From Phycisphaerae bacterium (GTDB lineage: Bacteria; Planctomycetota; Phycisphaerae; Sedimentisphaerales; SM23-30): a stretch of 64,000 bases of DNA. Below the pieces are notes generated by a model. It made no database searches and had not been told where the DNA came from. It saw only the letters and a list, made by a program, of their open reading frames with translations. This document shows positions 37,490-47,870 of the stretch, in pieces (position 1 is the stretch's first letter; every line of letters starts with the position of its first letter). The stretch spans positions 1-64,000 of the forward strand of contig JAEIOG010000005.1 of NCBI GenBank assembly GCA_016342495.1, given 5' to 3'. Position numbers and translations under genes: made by a program.

Positions 37490-38560
37490 ATGTTAAAAAG
37501 ATTATTTGCGATTGTGCTTCTATTAGGTTCGGTTTGTTATGGTCTGGATCGGCAGAAAATTAACTTTCCTGATATCGAAGGTTATAAAACCCTTAAATGT
37601 GATTTCCACATGCACACTGTTATTTCCGATGGTCAGGTTTCACCTCAGGTCCGAGTTAATGAAGCGTGGCTGGAAGGTCTCGATGCCATCTCTATTACCG
37701 ATCATATTGAATATCAGCCTAATAAAGTTTATGTTTCCACTGAGCTGAACCGGGTTTATGATATGGCTAAAAAGGCAGTGGGCAAAAAAGACCTCATTCT
37801 AATTGAAGGGGCAGAAATGACCCATAATAAACCCAAACCCTGGCATTTCAATTGTCTGTTTATTAATGACCCGGAAAAATTTCGTGATAAAAACATTTTA
37901 GAGCAGGCTCAGGAATGTAAAAAACAGGGCGGGCTTCTCATCTGGAATCATCCCAGCTGGAAAGGCCCGGAAAATGGCCAATGGGATAAACCTATCCAGC
38001 AATTATATGAACTGGGTTTACTTCATGCAATAGAAGCAGCCAATGGCAGGCATATTCAGCCCGATGGCGTAGAATGGGCCCATACCAAAGGTTTGGCATG
38101 GATGGGCTGCAGCGATATTCACAGCCCTTCGGGATGGATTTATCCCCAGGTCCCCGGTCATCGCACCATTTCATTAATTCTAGCCAAAGAAAAAACCGCT
38201 GAATCTATTAAAGAAGCTATGCTTGCCAGACGCACGATTGCCTGGGCCAATGATATGTTGCTGGGCCCGGAAAAACATCTGCGAGAAATGTTTAATGCCG
38301 CAGTTAAAGTTGGCAAAGCAAAATCAACCGACAAAGGCCTGACTTTCGAACTGACTAATAATTGCGATGTCCCTCTGAAACTCAAACATGGCGACAATAT
38401 CATCGATGTCCCTGCCAATGGCAAAGTAACGGTCAAAACCGATAAGAAAGCTACCGCAGGAAAAATCGAACTGCAATACAAGCTAACCAACTTTATTTAC
38501 GCTCCAGAGAAATCATTAGATGTCAAAGTGGTTGTGGAGCTGGACAAGGCTAAAGCATGA
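37490..38560 (+). CDS. Secreted PHP-domain protein
   Basis: Signal peptide; KCDFHMHTVISDGQVSPQVRVNEAWLEGLDAISITDHIEY, LILIEGAEMT, GCSDIHSPSG. Start ATG 37490. Confidence 0.88.
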   Translation: MLKRLFAIVLLLGSVCYGLDRQKINFPDIEGYKTLKCDFHMHTVISDGQVSPQVRVNEAWLEGLDAISITDHIEYQPNKVYVSTELNRVYDMAKKAVGKKDLILIEGAEMTHNKPKPWHFNCLFINDPEKFRDKNILEQAQECKKQGGLLIWNHPSWKGPENGQWDKPIQQLYELGLLHAIEAANGRHIQPDGVEWAHTKGLAWMGCSDIHSPSGWIYPQVPGHRTISLILAKEKTAESIKEAMLARRTIAWANDMLLGPEKHLREMFNAAVKVGKAKSTDKGLTFELTNNCDVPLKLKHGDNIIDVPANGKVTVKTDKKATAGKIELQYKLTNFIYAPEKSLDVKVVVELDKAKA

Positions 38561-38574
38561 GATTAAATTGTGTC

Positions 38575-38594
38575 ATTACCGCATAGGCGGTAAT
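38575..38594 (+). other. Hairpin downstream of the PHP gene
   Basis: ATTACCGC-ATAG-GCGGTAAT perfect 8-bp stem, 14 nt after the stop; no U-run. Confidence 0.4.
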
Positions 38595-38691
38595 CCATGT
38601 TTTCAGCCGGGTAGGTTGAGTGAAACCTAAAGTGAGCTACGGCCAACACTGAGTAATAAACTAAGAAAAGTCTTCAATAAGAAGATTATAT

Positions 38692-38982
38692 ATGGAGTCA
38701 AAAATGAGTAGAAGCCATAGGAAGCCTATTTTGACAATTACCAATAAAATCGATAAAGACAAAGCCCATAAGGCCGTTCGTAATACAATCAAGTCTCGTT
38801 TATCCCAAATCCAAAATGCCGATGACCTGGTTGAAATTGATCAGTTAATATTTAATGATGATATTCGGGCCATGCAAAAAGAAGAATGGGGGACAAAGTT
38901 AGGATGGCAATGGATTAATATAAAGGATGGCAACGAAGATGAAGGCAATATAGAATGTGCCAAAAAACATAGCCGGAAATAA
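38692..38982 (+). CDS. Small hypothetical protein
   Basis: 96-aa ORF in a non-overlapping position, good composition (internal Met at aa 5 is an alternative start); no family recognised. Confidence 0.55.
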   Translation: MESKMSRSHRKPILTITNKIDKDKAHKAVRNTIKSRLSQIQNADDLVEIDQLIFNDDIRAMQKEEWGTKLGWQWINIKDGNEDEGNIECAKKHSRK

Positions 38983-39051
38983 CTCATCCTACCGGGCTGC
39001 CTATCCCTAGTTTCAAATTTGGTATAGTATAATTTTTAATGAAAGGGAAAT

Positions 39052-39486
39052 ATGAAGATTACTTTAATTTTCTTTATGCTACTTTGTTTCTGTGGTTGCC
39101 ATCAATACAGGGTTACAAGGATACAAATCAAGCCAGATTCAGTTAAAGCAGAAGGAGCACGAATTGTTTCAGATAATATTGCGTGCGTGCAAAAAGTAAT
39201 AAGAAGTGCTGCTTATGGATTGGGCTGGCGTAAGCATGTTATAGAGGAATGCTATCGTGAAACGATAATTGATTATTATATTTTTGATGAAATTCATTTG
39301 TCACTATATGGCAAATTGGGTGACAACAATGAATATATTGAAATCATAATTGTAGAAAGTCCATATTGTTCTTATAGTGACGTGTTTGAGAAAACTTTTA
39401 ATGATGTGCTTAGAAATCTAAATCCGGAATTTTCTCCAAAAAGAATTGATGTGATTGCGAAACATAAAATTCGCTGGCCTTTGTGA
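39052..39486 (+). CDS. Hypothetical lipoprotein
   Basis: MKITLIFFMLLCFCGCHQYR lipoprotein signal; SD GAAAGGG upstream. Confidence 0.65.
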   Translation: MKITLIFFMLLCFCGCHQYRVTRIQIKPDSVKAEGARIVSDNIACVQKVIRSAAYGLGWRKHVIEECYRETIIDYYIFDEIHLSLYGKLGDNNEYIEIIIVESPYCSYSDVFEKTFNDVLRNLNPEFSPKRIDVIAKHKIRWPL

Positions 39487-39619
39487 TTGATAAATTAGCC
39501 GGGCGGGTGGCAGCCAACGCATTCTTAGCCCAAAAACAGTCCTTCATGCCTATCTCAAACATTAACCATTATAATCAAAGAATTTACGCATATTTCAGTT
39601 AGAAACGGGACGTACAGAT

Positions 39620-39979
39620 TTATTCACACCAAAATTTTAATATTAAACGCACGGCTGAGAAAAAAGAGGGCATAATCAATATACACATTGACACTTGGTA
39701 AAAAATATTTTTCTTTTTTATCTTTATCAATTCTGTTTCACCAAAATCTTCCTCACCAAAAATAAATTTTAACGATCGGAAACTATTAAAACAACCAGGT
39801 CCAAAAAACGGCCCACTGGTAATATAGACCCAGAGTTCTTTATGGTTTTCATAAAGATAAGTACGAAGTTTAATTGCATAATAAAAACTCATGATTACAG
39901 AAAAAATAAATGAAGCTACAAAAAAAATCATAATTATCATAAAGCTCTCCATGTAAATTACAAAAATCAATTTGAACAA
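39620..39979 (-). CDS. Hypothetical membrane protein
   Basis: Two hydrophobic segments; non-overlapping ORF; no family recognised. Confidence 0.5.
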   Translation of the reverse strand: MFKLIFVIYMESFMIIMIFFVASFIFSVIMSFYYAIKLRTYLYENHKELWVYITSGPFFGPGCFNSFRSLKFIFGEEDFGETELIKIKKKNIFYQVSMCILIMPSFFSAVRLILKFWCE

Positions 39980-40143
39980 TATTATTACTGATCCAAACGC
40001 ATAAACACCTATTTAATCCCAAAAACACTGTTCCATGTTCTCTAACCCCTCCCCGTTCCAAACTATTCGAAACTGAAATCTCTGCCATTTTTATTGATAG
40101 ATATTAAAATTCAGCTGGAGGGGTTTATATCAAGTGCACACAA

Positions 40144-40851
40144 CTAATTATCTTCTTTAAATAAAAGTACCCCATCCAAAATCTTTACCTCATAAAAATC
40201 AAAATATTGTATTAAATAATCAAAATCAGTTATATCTTCCGAATCAGCGATTATCATTCCCCAATGGCTCATTCCCCCTCCCCAAACGAAATGCACATAA
40301 CGGTTATTATTGTTTATCCAGATATATTTATATCGCGGCATAGTCATCCCTTCAGCTTCAAAAGGAAAAGCTTGCTTTGAAATATCAGTCATAAACCAAT
40401 TAGAATCACCAACACTATTACCAAATTTTAATTGTTCCCAATCAGATTGCACAAGCCATTTTCGAATATCGCCAAGGGGAACATTATTATCAAGCCTATC
40501 GCTTAATCCGCCAAGTAGCGAGGCTGAAGGGTTATAATAAATATTTGAAAAACTTAAATCTGCAAGCCACCCAATACTAAATGAGATTATCATCACGTAT
40601 ACGAAAGCAAATCTTTTACAACTAATATTCTTTACAATTAACCAAATAGCACAAATCACTAGCCCCAGCAACAATACAACACAGAACATACCCAGAAAAC
40701 TGCCTTTGACTAACCATTTTGCTTCACCATAATACCCCGCCTTATACTCTAGATTTGAGACTATAACTCGAAATCCAACACTTATTATTGCCCAGAACAA
40801 AAATGGCAATAAAATTGCAAGACAATATTTTCTGGAAAAAAACAATCGCAT
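40144..40851 (-). CDS. Hypothetical membrane protein
   Basis: 235 aa with three N-terminal hydrophobic segments followed by a soluble domain (MPRYKYIWINNNNRYVHFVWGGGMSHWGMIIA). Confidence 0.65.
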   Translation of the reverse strand: MRLFFSRKYCLAILLPFLFWAIISVGFRVIVSNLEYKAGYYGEAKWLVKGSFLGMFCVVLLLGLVICAIWLIVKNISCKRFAFVYVMIISFSIGWLADLSFSNIYYNPSASLLGGLSDRLDNNVPLGDIRKWLVQSDWEQLKFGNSVGDSNWFMTDISKQAFPFEAEGMTMPRYKYIWINNNNRYVHFVWGGGMSHWGMIIADSEDITDFDYLIQYFDFYEVKILDGVLLFKEDN

Positions 40852-41215
40852 TCTTCAAAGTATCCCCAAGTTAGCATCTACAAACATACGAGCAAAAGAC
40901 AACGGACCAAATTCAATCTCTTTCTTCCTTGCAATAGCAATATTTTTTCCCATAGCACTTTGATTAATTCAGGCATGTTTGCAGGTAAATCTATAACAAC
41001 CACCGTTGCCAAACGAATAAAAAGAACTGTTTGACCAAAAATCCTCAGGCAGAGCCCCAATCAAACAGATATAGTTTACCATTTCGCTTGATTATCCATT
41101 CCATACCCCTGCGTTTTGAATCGGTTGTCCGACTCTGACTAAACTAAACCAGAGAAATAATACCCCGGCAGAATATGCCGTAAGTCCTTGTAAAATAAAG
41201 CTTTAAAGCAAAAAA

Positions 41216-41237
41216 GCCACAGAGGGTAATCTGTGGC
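41216..41237. terminator. Terminator downstream of tRNA-Asn
   Basis: GCCACAGA-GGGTAA-TCTGTGGC perfect 8-bp stem, T-runs on both sides. Confidence 0.7.
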
Positions 41238-41286
41238 TTTTGGTGTTAGCAGTTGGGTTGCCATGATTAGCAACCCAAAAAAAAAC

Positions 41287-41358
41287 TCCTCGAGCTGGAC
41301 TCGAACCAGCAACCTAGCGGTTAACAGCCGCTCGCTCTACCAATTGAGCTATCGAGGA
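41287..41358 (-). tRNA. tRNA-Asn (GTT)
   Basis: Minus strand TCCTCGATAGCTCAATTGGTAGAGCGAGCGGCTGTTAACCGCTAGGTTGCTGGTTCGAGTCCAGCTCGAGGA: complete cloverleaf, anticodon GTT. Confidence 0.96.
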
Positions 41359-41488
41359 AGATAGCATACGCAATGGTACGCTTGAGCCACAAATTATATC
41401 ATGGAATTGCGAGGTGTCAAGCAAAACTGCAATTTTTTTATTTTTATTGTAAATAGTTTATTAGCAACCACTTAAGTAAATAAAAAGC

Positions 41489-42562
41489 CTAGATATTACC
41501 AAATTTATAGCCAGTATCTGACAAAGCCATTACATTTTCCGTCGGGACATCGTTTTGCAGCACATGGCAAGGGGACAAAATAAACCCGCCACCCGGTGCT
41601 AAAATATCCATCCTTCGTTTTGTTTCAGTTGCCACATCTTCAGGTGAGCCATTGGGCAACAAATACTGAGTACAAATCGAACCATGCAAACATACCCGAT
41701 CACCAAAACGTTCTTTGAGTTTTTCAGGCTCCATATCCGTAGCTGCCGCCTGTAAAGGATCAAGTATATCAATTCCAATATCAATTAAATCATCGACTAA
41801 GCTACTAATTGCTCCGCAGGAATGAAAAAAGAACTTCGTCCCATGACTATGAGCCATATCTACCAGGTTTTTAAGCCTTGGCGCAATCATTTTCTTGAAC
41901 ATCCTTGGACTAACCAGTAGCCCAATCTGCGTTCCCAGATCATCAGCACAGCGTAAAATATCAATTTTCCCCTTAGCCGCAGTCAGCATTTTATCAAAAT
42001 AAGCCAGATAGAAATCCGTATAGCCATCCATCAAATATTCTGCAATTTCTGGATTCAAAGCCAAATCCATCATAAATTGCTCCATACCTCGCAAATAAGT
42101 TGGATGCTGAAAAACACTGCAGCTACTGACCATCACAGCGAAATCCTGCCATTGATCAAGTCTTTTATCATAATCAGTAAAGTCAAACCAATCAACCTTG
42201 GGCCAGGTGAAAACCTTTTCCATATCTTCTATGGATTTAGCATCCTGCAGGATAAATTCATCATTATCGGCTTCGGTTCCGCTGGCTGTCTCAAAAACCC
42301 TTACTACCCAACCCAGATAATTTTTATAGACATTGGGCCTAATTTCCTCATTTGCCACCCTCGGGCCCACATAAACCGGGTCAACAATGCCTTTAATATC
42401 GACAATATCACTGCGCAGTTTAAGCATCAATTCTTTATGGCTTTTACATCCTAAATCCCGACATAATCTTTCCTGCACCCATTTGGTCCCATGAATTGCC
42501 ATGGGAACCCGATCTGGCTTTTCCAGATTAACAGCACACAACACGAGCTCTTTACTATTCAT
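41489..42562 (-). CDS. Uroporphyrinogen decarboxylase (URO-D/MtaA-like) family protein
   Basis: AVNLEKPDRVPMAIHG, HGTKFFFHSCGAISSLVDDLIDIGIDILDPLQ, LHGSICTQYLLPNGSPEDV, GGGFILSPCHVLQNDVPTENV. Confidence 0.88.
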   Translation of the reverse strand: MNSKELVLCAVNLEKPDRVPMAIHGTKWVQERLCRDLGCKSHKELMLKLRSDIVDIKGIVDPVYVGPRVANEEIRPNVYKNYLGWVVRVFETASGTEADNDEFILQDAKSIEDMEKVFTWPKVDWFDFTDYDKRLDQWQDFAVMVSSCSVFQHPTYLRGMEQFMMDLALNPEIAEYLMDGYTDFYLAYFDKMLTAAKGKIDILRCADDLGTQIGLLVSPRMFKKMIAPRLKNLVDMAHSHGTKFFFHSCGAISSLVDDLIDIGIDILDPLQAAATDMEPEKLKERFGDRVCLHGSICTQYLLPNGSPEDVATETKRRMDILAPGGGFILSPCHVLQNDVPTENVMALSDTGYKFGNI

Positions 42563-42697
42563 TTAGCTTTCCTTAAAAACACACCCGATGGGTATTCCAC
42601 ACAATTTCACCTTCGGCTCCCACACAACATGCCTATTATAACAATCTGCTATCGCTAAACAAAAAGATTATTGTCATTTTAGACAAAAAGCGGACAA

Positions 42698-44251
42698 CTA
42701 TTTTATTTTTTGGCCCCAATCCATAACCGCTTTATATTTGGGAGATTTTTTAATATTATCGTCCCAATACTGCAAGGCACCCCAGCTGCCCCATTTACTC
42801 CACTTGCTAACCGATGAGAAATAACAAAATAAACCGCCACCGGCTTTTTCCCATGCATCAAAATATTTCGTATAAATTTCGCCCATACGCTGATGGCTGT
42901 TGCAGGCATAAAACAACTCATTCATCTGCTCATTATTTTCGCCGCCAGCAATTCCCACCATATGTTGACCACCTTCATAAGCTAATAATTCCAGACCATA
43001 TTTATCAGCCACTTGCTTTGACGCGTTAATTGCTTTAATCGACTTCGGCAAAGCTTCTTTTTCGAGAAAATCTAAAATTTCATTTACTGTCCATTTGGCC
43101 ACCTGCTCCGCTGTTAAATTTTTACCATTGGCTGGAACTCCCATACCAATATAAGGAGCTATCGCAAGTGCATCAGCATCTTTATACGCATCTTCATAAG
43201 TTAGAACAACATTTTCCATCCACCAGGTATTACCCGACTGCCAGGCTAAAACTCGCACAACACGCTCTTTATTATCGAAAACCTTCCGGAAAATCTTAAA
43301 TATTTCCACCGAACGTTTGGCATAATACATGCCTCCGCCTTCCCATGGCCGCTCTTTATTTCCGAGTGCCAACTCTTTAGCCTTTTGCTGAGCGTAGTGG
43401 TTCTGGGCAAACATTGAATTCCAAACTTCATTGGAGTATTCAACATATACTTTTAGTTCAGGGGCAAGGTTTGAATTTACATATCTGGCGAAATTACGTA
43501 TATAGTCATCATTGGCCTTATGCGGCATACAGAACCATGCATCAACTTTTAATCGATTACAAAGCTCAACCATTACTTCTACTGGAATACCTTTAGCAGA
43601 ATAAGTTGCATCAAGCAGTTCGGGTCTGTCTGACCATGAAACAATATCCGAACCATTAGTTTCCATCCAGTCCATAAATCGAATGCATTTAACATCTTTC
43701 CATCTTTTAAGCAATGAAGGATGAAAAATCTGTTTTTGATAATTCTTTTCATAGCCAGGCATAATCATTTTAATGTCGTGCACCGGATCAGTTGCATCAG
43801 TTTCCATGAGCCGCAGGAAAATTGTTCCTTTTTTTGAATCAACTTTAACGACCAACTTCCCTGGTTCTCTTGATACAATAGAGCCAGAGCCACCGAATTC
43901 CAATCGCCCTTTCCCTTCGTATAAAACAGTATAGTTTCCACTGGGATAATGCCCGCCATCTATCGTACACATTAGTGTCTCTGCCCAGCAGTTGTCTTTA
44001 AGCTTTTTAACCCAGCCCTTGCTATCCAGTTCTAAGGCTGGACCTTTGCCCCATGGCTGCCCTTTTTGCTGGCTTATCCACTTGCGTGAAAGACGAAAAA
44101 CATCTACGAAAGGTAATTCAGTATTCCAATCGGCAGGCCCGGCAAGATTAATCCCTAACTCAGGAGAAATCTTTTTATTCTCATCTGCCAACACTAAACC
44201 CTGCAATACAATAATTGAAATAAAAACGGAAATATACATTATTCTTTTCAT
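42698..44251 (-). CDS. Secreted cellulose-binding/glycosyl-hydrolase-like protein
   Basis: Signal peptide; GINLAGPADWNTELPFVDVFRLSRKW, VYVEYSNEVWNSMFAQNHYA, LLAYEGGQHM. Resembles clan-A hydrolase acid/base and nucleophile blocks. Confidence 0.7.
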   Translation of the reverse strand: MKRIMYISVFISIIVLQGLVLADENKKISPELGINLAGPADWNTELPFVDVFRLSRKWISQQKGQPWGKGPALELDSKGWVKKLKDNCWAETLMCTIDGGHYPSGNYTVLYEGKGRLEFGGSGSIVSREPGKLVVKVDSKKGTIFLRLMETDATDPVHDIKMIMPGYEKNYQKQIFHPSLLKRWKDVKCIRFMDWMETNGSDIVSWSDRPELLDATYSAKGIPVEVMVELCNRLKVDAWFCMPHKANDDYIRNFARYVNSNLAPELKVYVEYSNEVWNSMFAQNHYAQQKAKELALGNKERPWEGGGMYYAKRSVEIFKIFRKVFDNKERVVRVLAWQSGNTWWMENVVLTYEDAYKDADALAIAPYIGMGVPANGKNLTAEQVAKWTVNEILDFLEKEALPKSIKAINASKQVADKYGLELLAYEGGQHMVGIAGGENNEQMNELFYACNSHQRMGEIYTKYFDAWEKAGGGLFCYFSSVSKWSKWGSWGALQYWDDNIKKSPKYKAVMDWGQKIK

Positions 44252-44287
44252 TATTCAGCTCCATTTGTTTTTGAGATAACAGTTAGC

Positions 44288-45622
44288 CTAACATAAATCA
44301 TCTAATGTCATAGCACTGAGATTGCCATCAGTCCGCTGCTTGAACTTATCAATCGCCAAAGCTAACTTTTTATTAGGGTTATTTTCATTGATATGAACAT
44401 CCCAGTCATTAAGCTCTACGATTGTGCCTATACAAATACTGGTCAAAGGCTTAGCTGGCAAATATGCCTGGTCTTTTTCAGATTCAATGGCACAAAGCAC
44501 TCCATTTTCCACTAAGCGTTCCAATAATATATTCAGCGACTGATCCGGCAGACTCAATTTATCACGAATATGCGAAAACTCAACGGCCCCATTGCCATCT
44601 TGATAGCCGTTGGCCACCACAATGGCAGCTGCCAGCATATCGGTAGGTTTCAATCTTATCCGTGAAGCCATCTCTGCCTGCTGCATAGTTGATAAATTGG
44701 CGGCAGTATGAGAAACTTCCGCACCAAACAAAAATATCAGCCATGACAAATTCACCCACATTAAAAACAATGGCAGTAAACCTAATGCTCCATATAAACT
44801 TTTGCCACTAACCTGTTTGACATAAATTCCAAACCCCCATTTGGCCAACAGCCACAACGGTACCGCAATCAATGCTCCAACCATCGCTGCTCTTAGGCCG
44901 ACTCTGGTATTAGGCATCATCTTATATAACAAACCCAACAAAATAACCCCGACAATGACCGGGCCCAACCAGGAGGTAAAACCTAATAATCCAGCCCAGA
45001 AACCTGCAACAGGAAAAGATTCTCGCATATTTTTGAACATATAATTAGCCGCTGTCAGAACCAAAGGTCCCAGAGTTATCACCGACCAGTAAAATAAAAT
45101 CCTTTTGCCAATAGCCCGATTAGACCGCGCCCCATAAATCCGGTTTAAACTTCGCTCCATCGTTGTCAGCAAAGTTATCGAGGCCCATATCAATAGTAAG
45201 ATACCGGTGGTTCCCAAGGTTTCAAAAGTCAACATTCCGCTAATATTGTCTACCAGTTCACTAATAACATTAGAAACGCTTTGCACTTCCTGGCCATCAA
45301 CTCCATCGGTGGTTATATTAGCAATACCGGCAACAACCATTAAGTCATTAAGTGATCCTTTGGCACGTTCAACACCGCCATAAGATTTTAGCGTTACAAC
45401 TATTAATACTATGGTTGGAATCAAGGCAAATATCGTCCGAAACGACAAAGCCGCACTCATGGCCATAGCATTATTTTTACTCAATCTGCGGGCACAGAAT
45501 TTCCATAGCTGAATCTGAAAACGCAGGAATCTGGCCCATCGGCCCAGTTCCTCACCTGGCGTAAATAATAAACTTTCGATCCGCTGTTTTAATTTATTAA
45601 TAATTTTCATATATATACTCAT
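44288..45622 (-). CDS. YihY/BrkB-family membrane protein
   Basis: NNAMAMSAALSFRTIFALIPTIVLIV, WASITLLTTMERSLNRIYG, LPLFLMWVNLSWLIFLFGAEVSHT. Confidence 0.9.
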   Translation of the reverse strand: MSIYMKIINKLKQRIESLLFTPGEELGRWARFLRFQIQLWKFCARRLSKNNAMAMSAALSFRTIFALIPTIVLIVVTLKSYGGVERAKGSLNDLMVVAGIANITTDGVDGQEVQSVSNVISELVDNISGMLTFETLGTTGILLLIWASITLLTTMERSLNRIYGARSNRAIGKRILFYWSVITLGPLVLTAANYMFKNMRESFPVAGFWAGLLGFTSWLGPVIVGVILLGLLYKMMPNTRVGLRAAMVGALIAVPLWLLAKWGFGIYVKQVSGKSLYGALGLLPLFLMWVNLSWLIFLFGAEVSHTAANLSTMQQAEMASRIRLKPTDMLAAAIVVANGYQDGNGAVEFSHIRDKLSLPDQSLNILLERLVENGVLCAIESEKDQAYLPAKPLTSICIGTIVELNDWDVHINENNPNKKLALAIDKFKQRTDGNLSAMTLDDLC

Positions 45623-45650
45623 AACTATTGAGTTTGTCCATTTTACCTGC

Positions 45651-46346
45651 CTACTTTACTTTATGCAATAACTGTTCAGCAGTCACTGCGGTCTCGGCTG
45701 CAAGGTTATCAATCTTATTCCGCAATATCCCATAGCTGGCCAAAGCCGGTATCGCAACAGCCATCCCCCACCAGGTCGTTACCAATGCTGTCGAAATCCC
45801 TTTAGCCAAGTCAGGTACATCCGGCTGACCGCCGGCCTGAACAATACCATTGAAAGCATCGATCATGCCCCAGACCGTACCAAAAAGCCCTACCATTGGG
45901 GCAACATTGCCGATCATATTGAGCCATTCGATTTTACGCATGAGAGATGTTGAATCCTGCTCGAGCATTTCAATCATCGCAGTATCCATCGCTGCCCGCC
46001 CATTGCATGACTCATCGATACCAGTTTTGAGTACCCGTGCTAACATCGAATTATCATTATCCATCGCATTGGCGGCGGTTCCCAGCTGATTATTAGCCAA
46101 CATATCCCTGATGCCAGCGACTGTTTTAGAAGGAATAAGCTTAGAACGGGTAATAGAAATAAACATTTGAACAATAATACTGACAGTCACCAAAGACAAA
46201 GGCAGCAAAACCACCCAGACCAAAGGGCCGCCAGCCATGAAAAACTTGTCAAAATTGGAGCCACCAGCATCTGCGCCAAAAGCAGAATCAACCATTAACA
46301 TCAACAAAACGATAAAACTAAACTTCTTCATAATCAACTTATCCAC
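45651..46346 (-). CDS. MotA/TolQ/ExbB proton-channel family protein
   Basis: MIGNVAPMVGLFGTVWGMIDAFNGI, DLAKGISTALVTTWWGMAVAIPALASY. Confidence 0.92.
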   Translation of the reverse strand: MDKLIMKKFSFIVLLMLMVDSAFGADAGGSNFDKFFMAGGPLVWVVLLPLSLVTVSIIVQMFISITRSKLIPSKTVAGIRDMLANNQLGTAANAMDNDNSMLARVLKTGIDESCNGRAAMDTAMIEMLEQDSTSLMRKIEWLNMIGNVAPMVGLFGTVWGMIDAFNGIVQAGGQPDVPDLAKGISTALVTTWWGMAVAIPALASYGILRNKIDNLAAETAVTAEQLLHKVK

Positions 46347-46739
46347 AAAAAAACTTAAAAATGCTAATAATCAGGCTTGATATTAACTTATTAGGAGCTA
46401 AAAAGCAATTATATATTGTTTTATGGTAAAAGGTAAATGGGAAAGACGGACCTTGGGTCCTGTCAGTTGAAAAAGAGGATAAAAGATGTGACATGCTATA
46501 TTGGGTGACATTGCCAGATGTAATGCTGAGCTTATCGCATGTACGGAAGATGTGAAGGAAACCTGTATTTTACCTTAATCCAGATTTCCTGCCACCTAAA
46601 TGAATAACAGTCAAAACAGTAATTAATGAAAAACAACAGCAGTGTCAAGTAACTAAAACAAGTTGCATTTATTTGCTATTAGCTTACGAAAATACCCAAA
46701 CCAGAAAATTTGAATAAAACCGTCTAAGAAATCGTTCTT

Positions 46740-47870
46740 TTAGCGGAATTGTTTTATATACGCCACAGTCCTGCGGACGGTTTTTTCGCCTGCTCGTGGA
46801 TGCAGTGGCAGATTGATAGTTTCCCGACAAGCTTTTTCGGCTTCAGGGCATTGGCCTTTAGTGTAATCGTAAAGATGCATTGGTGTTTCTATCGGATGGA
46901 GTGGGCATTCAAACCAGCTACCAATTTCAACGCCTGCAGCAGGGGCACCAGCCAAGGCTTTTTCTTTGTCAGAGACCCGAAGTGGGTAACGAACCAAAAC
47001 TGGATCCATATAGTCAGGAATAGTTGGAATGTCGAAATCGGCTTCTGAGAGAAGTTTATCGTAAAGTTTGGCCATCTGTTGACGATGGGCGATATTTTTA
47101 TTTATTTTATTCATTTGGCTTGTACCGGCGGCAACCTGCATAGACCCCATTTTAGTAAGAAAATCTTCAGCCATTTCAGGCATAAATTCAGCACATGAAG
47201 ATGAACCAACAACAAGACCTTTTTTTGTCATCCAACGGAACAAATTAGTGATCATAGCTGTTGTTCGCGGATAAATGACGGTTCGATAAACCATTCGCTG
47301 AGCCTTCAGCATCGACTGAGCCTTCAAGCCCGGTGTTGCCGCTTGTTGATAGATGTCCTGCATAGGCTCGATCAAATCTTTGTCATTAATACTGACCATG
47401 CCACCTAAGCCTGTGGTAAAAGGCTTGTTCCACTGGAAAGAAAAGTATGCCGCTTTACCAAAAGTGCCACAAAGTTTATTTTTATATTGAGACCCCAAAG
47501 CCAGGCAACAATCTTCGACAACAGGTATATTATATTTGTTTGCTATTTCGAAGATGGCATTCATTTCACAAGGATAGCCATAAGTATGCTGGGCAAGGAT
47601 TAGTTTTGTATTTGTGGTAATAGCTTGTTCGAGCAAATCAACATTCATATTAAACATAACAGGTTCAATATCAACATAAACTGGTTTAGCACCAACATAT
47701 TTAATCGGGTTAACATCCATGACACAGGTATAACCTGGTAGGACAACCTCATCGTCGGGGCCAATGTTCATAGCCCGCAAAAGAGCATATAAACCTACCC
47801 GAGCTTTCCAGAAAGCAAAAGCCTGCTGGGCGGAGAAATAATCAGTAAATTGTGTTTCGAATTTGTTCAT
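46740..47870 (-). CDS. DegT/DnrJ/EryC1/StrS-family aminotransferase
   Basis: DDEVVLPGYTCVMDVNPIKYVGAKPVYVDIEP; YFSFQWNKPFTTGLGGMVSI (PLP Lys region); NLPLHPRAGEKTVRRTV. Confidence 0.88.
   Translation of the reverse strand: MNKFETQFTDYFSAQQAFAFWKARVGLYALLRAMNIGPDDEVVLPGYTCVMDVNPIKYVGAKPVYVDIEPVMFNMNVDLLEQAITTNTKLILAQHTYGYPCEMNAIFEIANKYNIPVVEDCCLALGSQYKNKLCGTFGKAAYFSFQWNKPFTTGLGGMVSINDKDLIEPMQDIYQQAATPGLKAQSMLKAQRMVYRTVIYPRTTAMITNLFRWMTKKGLVVGSSSCAEFMPEMAEDFLTKMGSMQVAAGTSQMNKINKNIAHRQQMAKLYDKLLSEADFDIPTIPDYMDPVLVRYPLRVSDKEKALAGAPAAGVEIGSWFECPLHPIETPMHLYDYTKGQCPEAEKACRETINLPLHPRAGEKTVRRTVAYIKQFR

Noticed and set aside
36975-46346. ExbB-ExbD as one operon
   Set aside because: The two genes are on opposite strands about 8 kb apart with unrelated genes between; functional pairing cannot be inferred from position.
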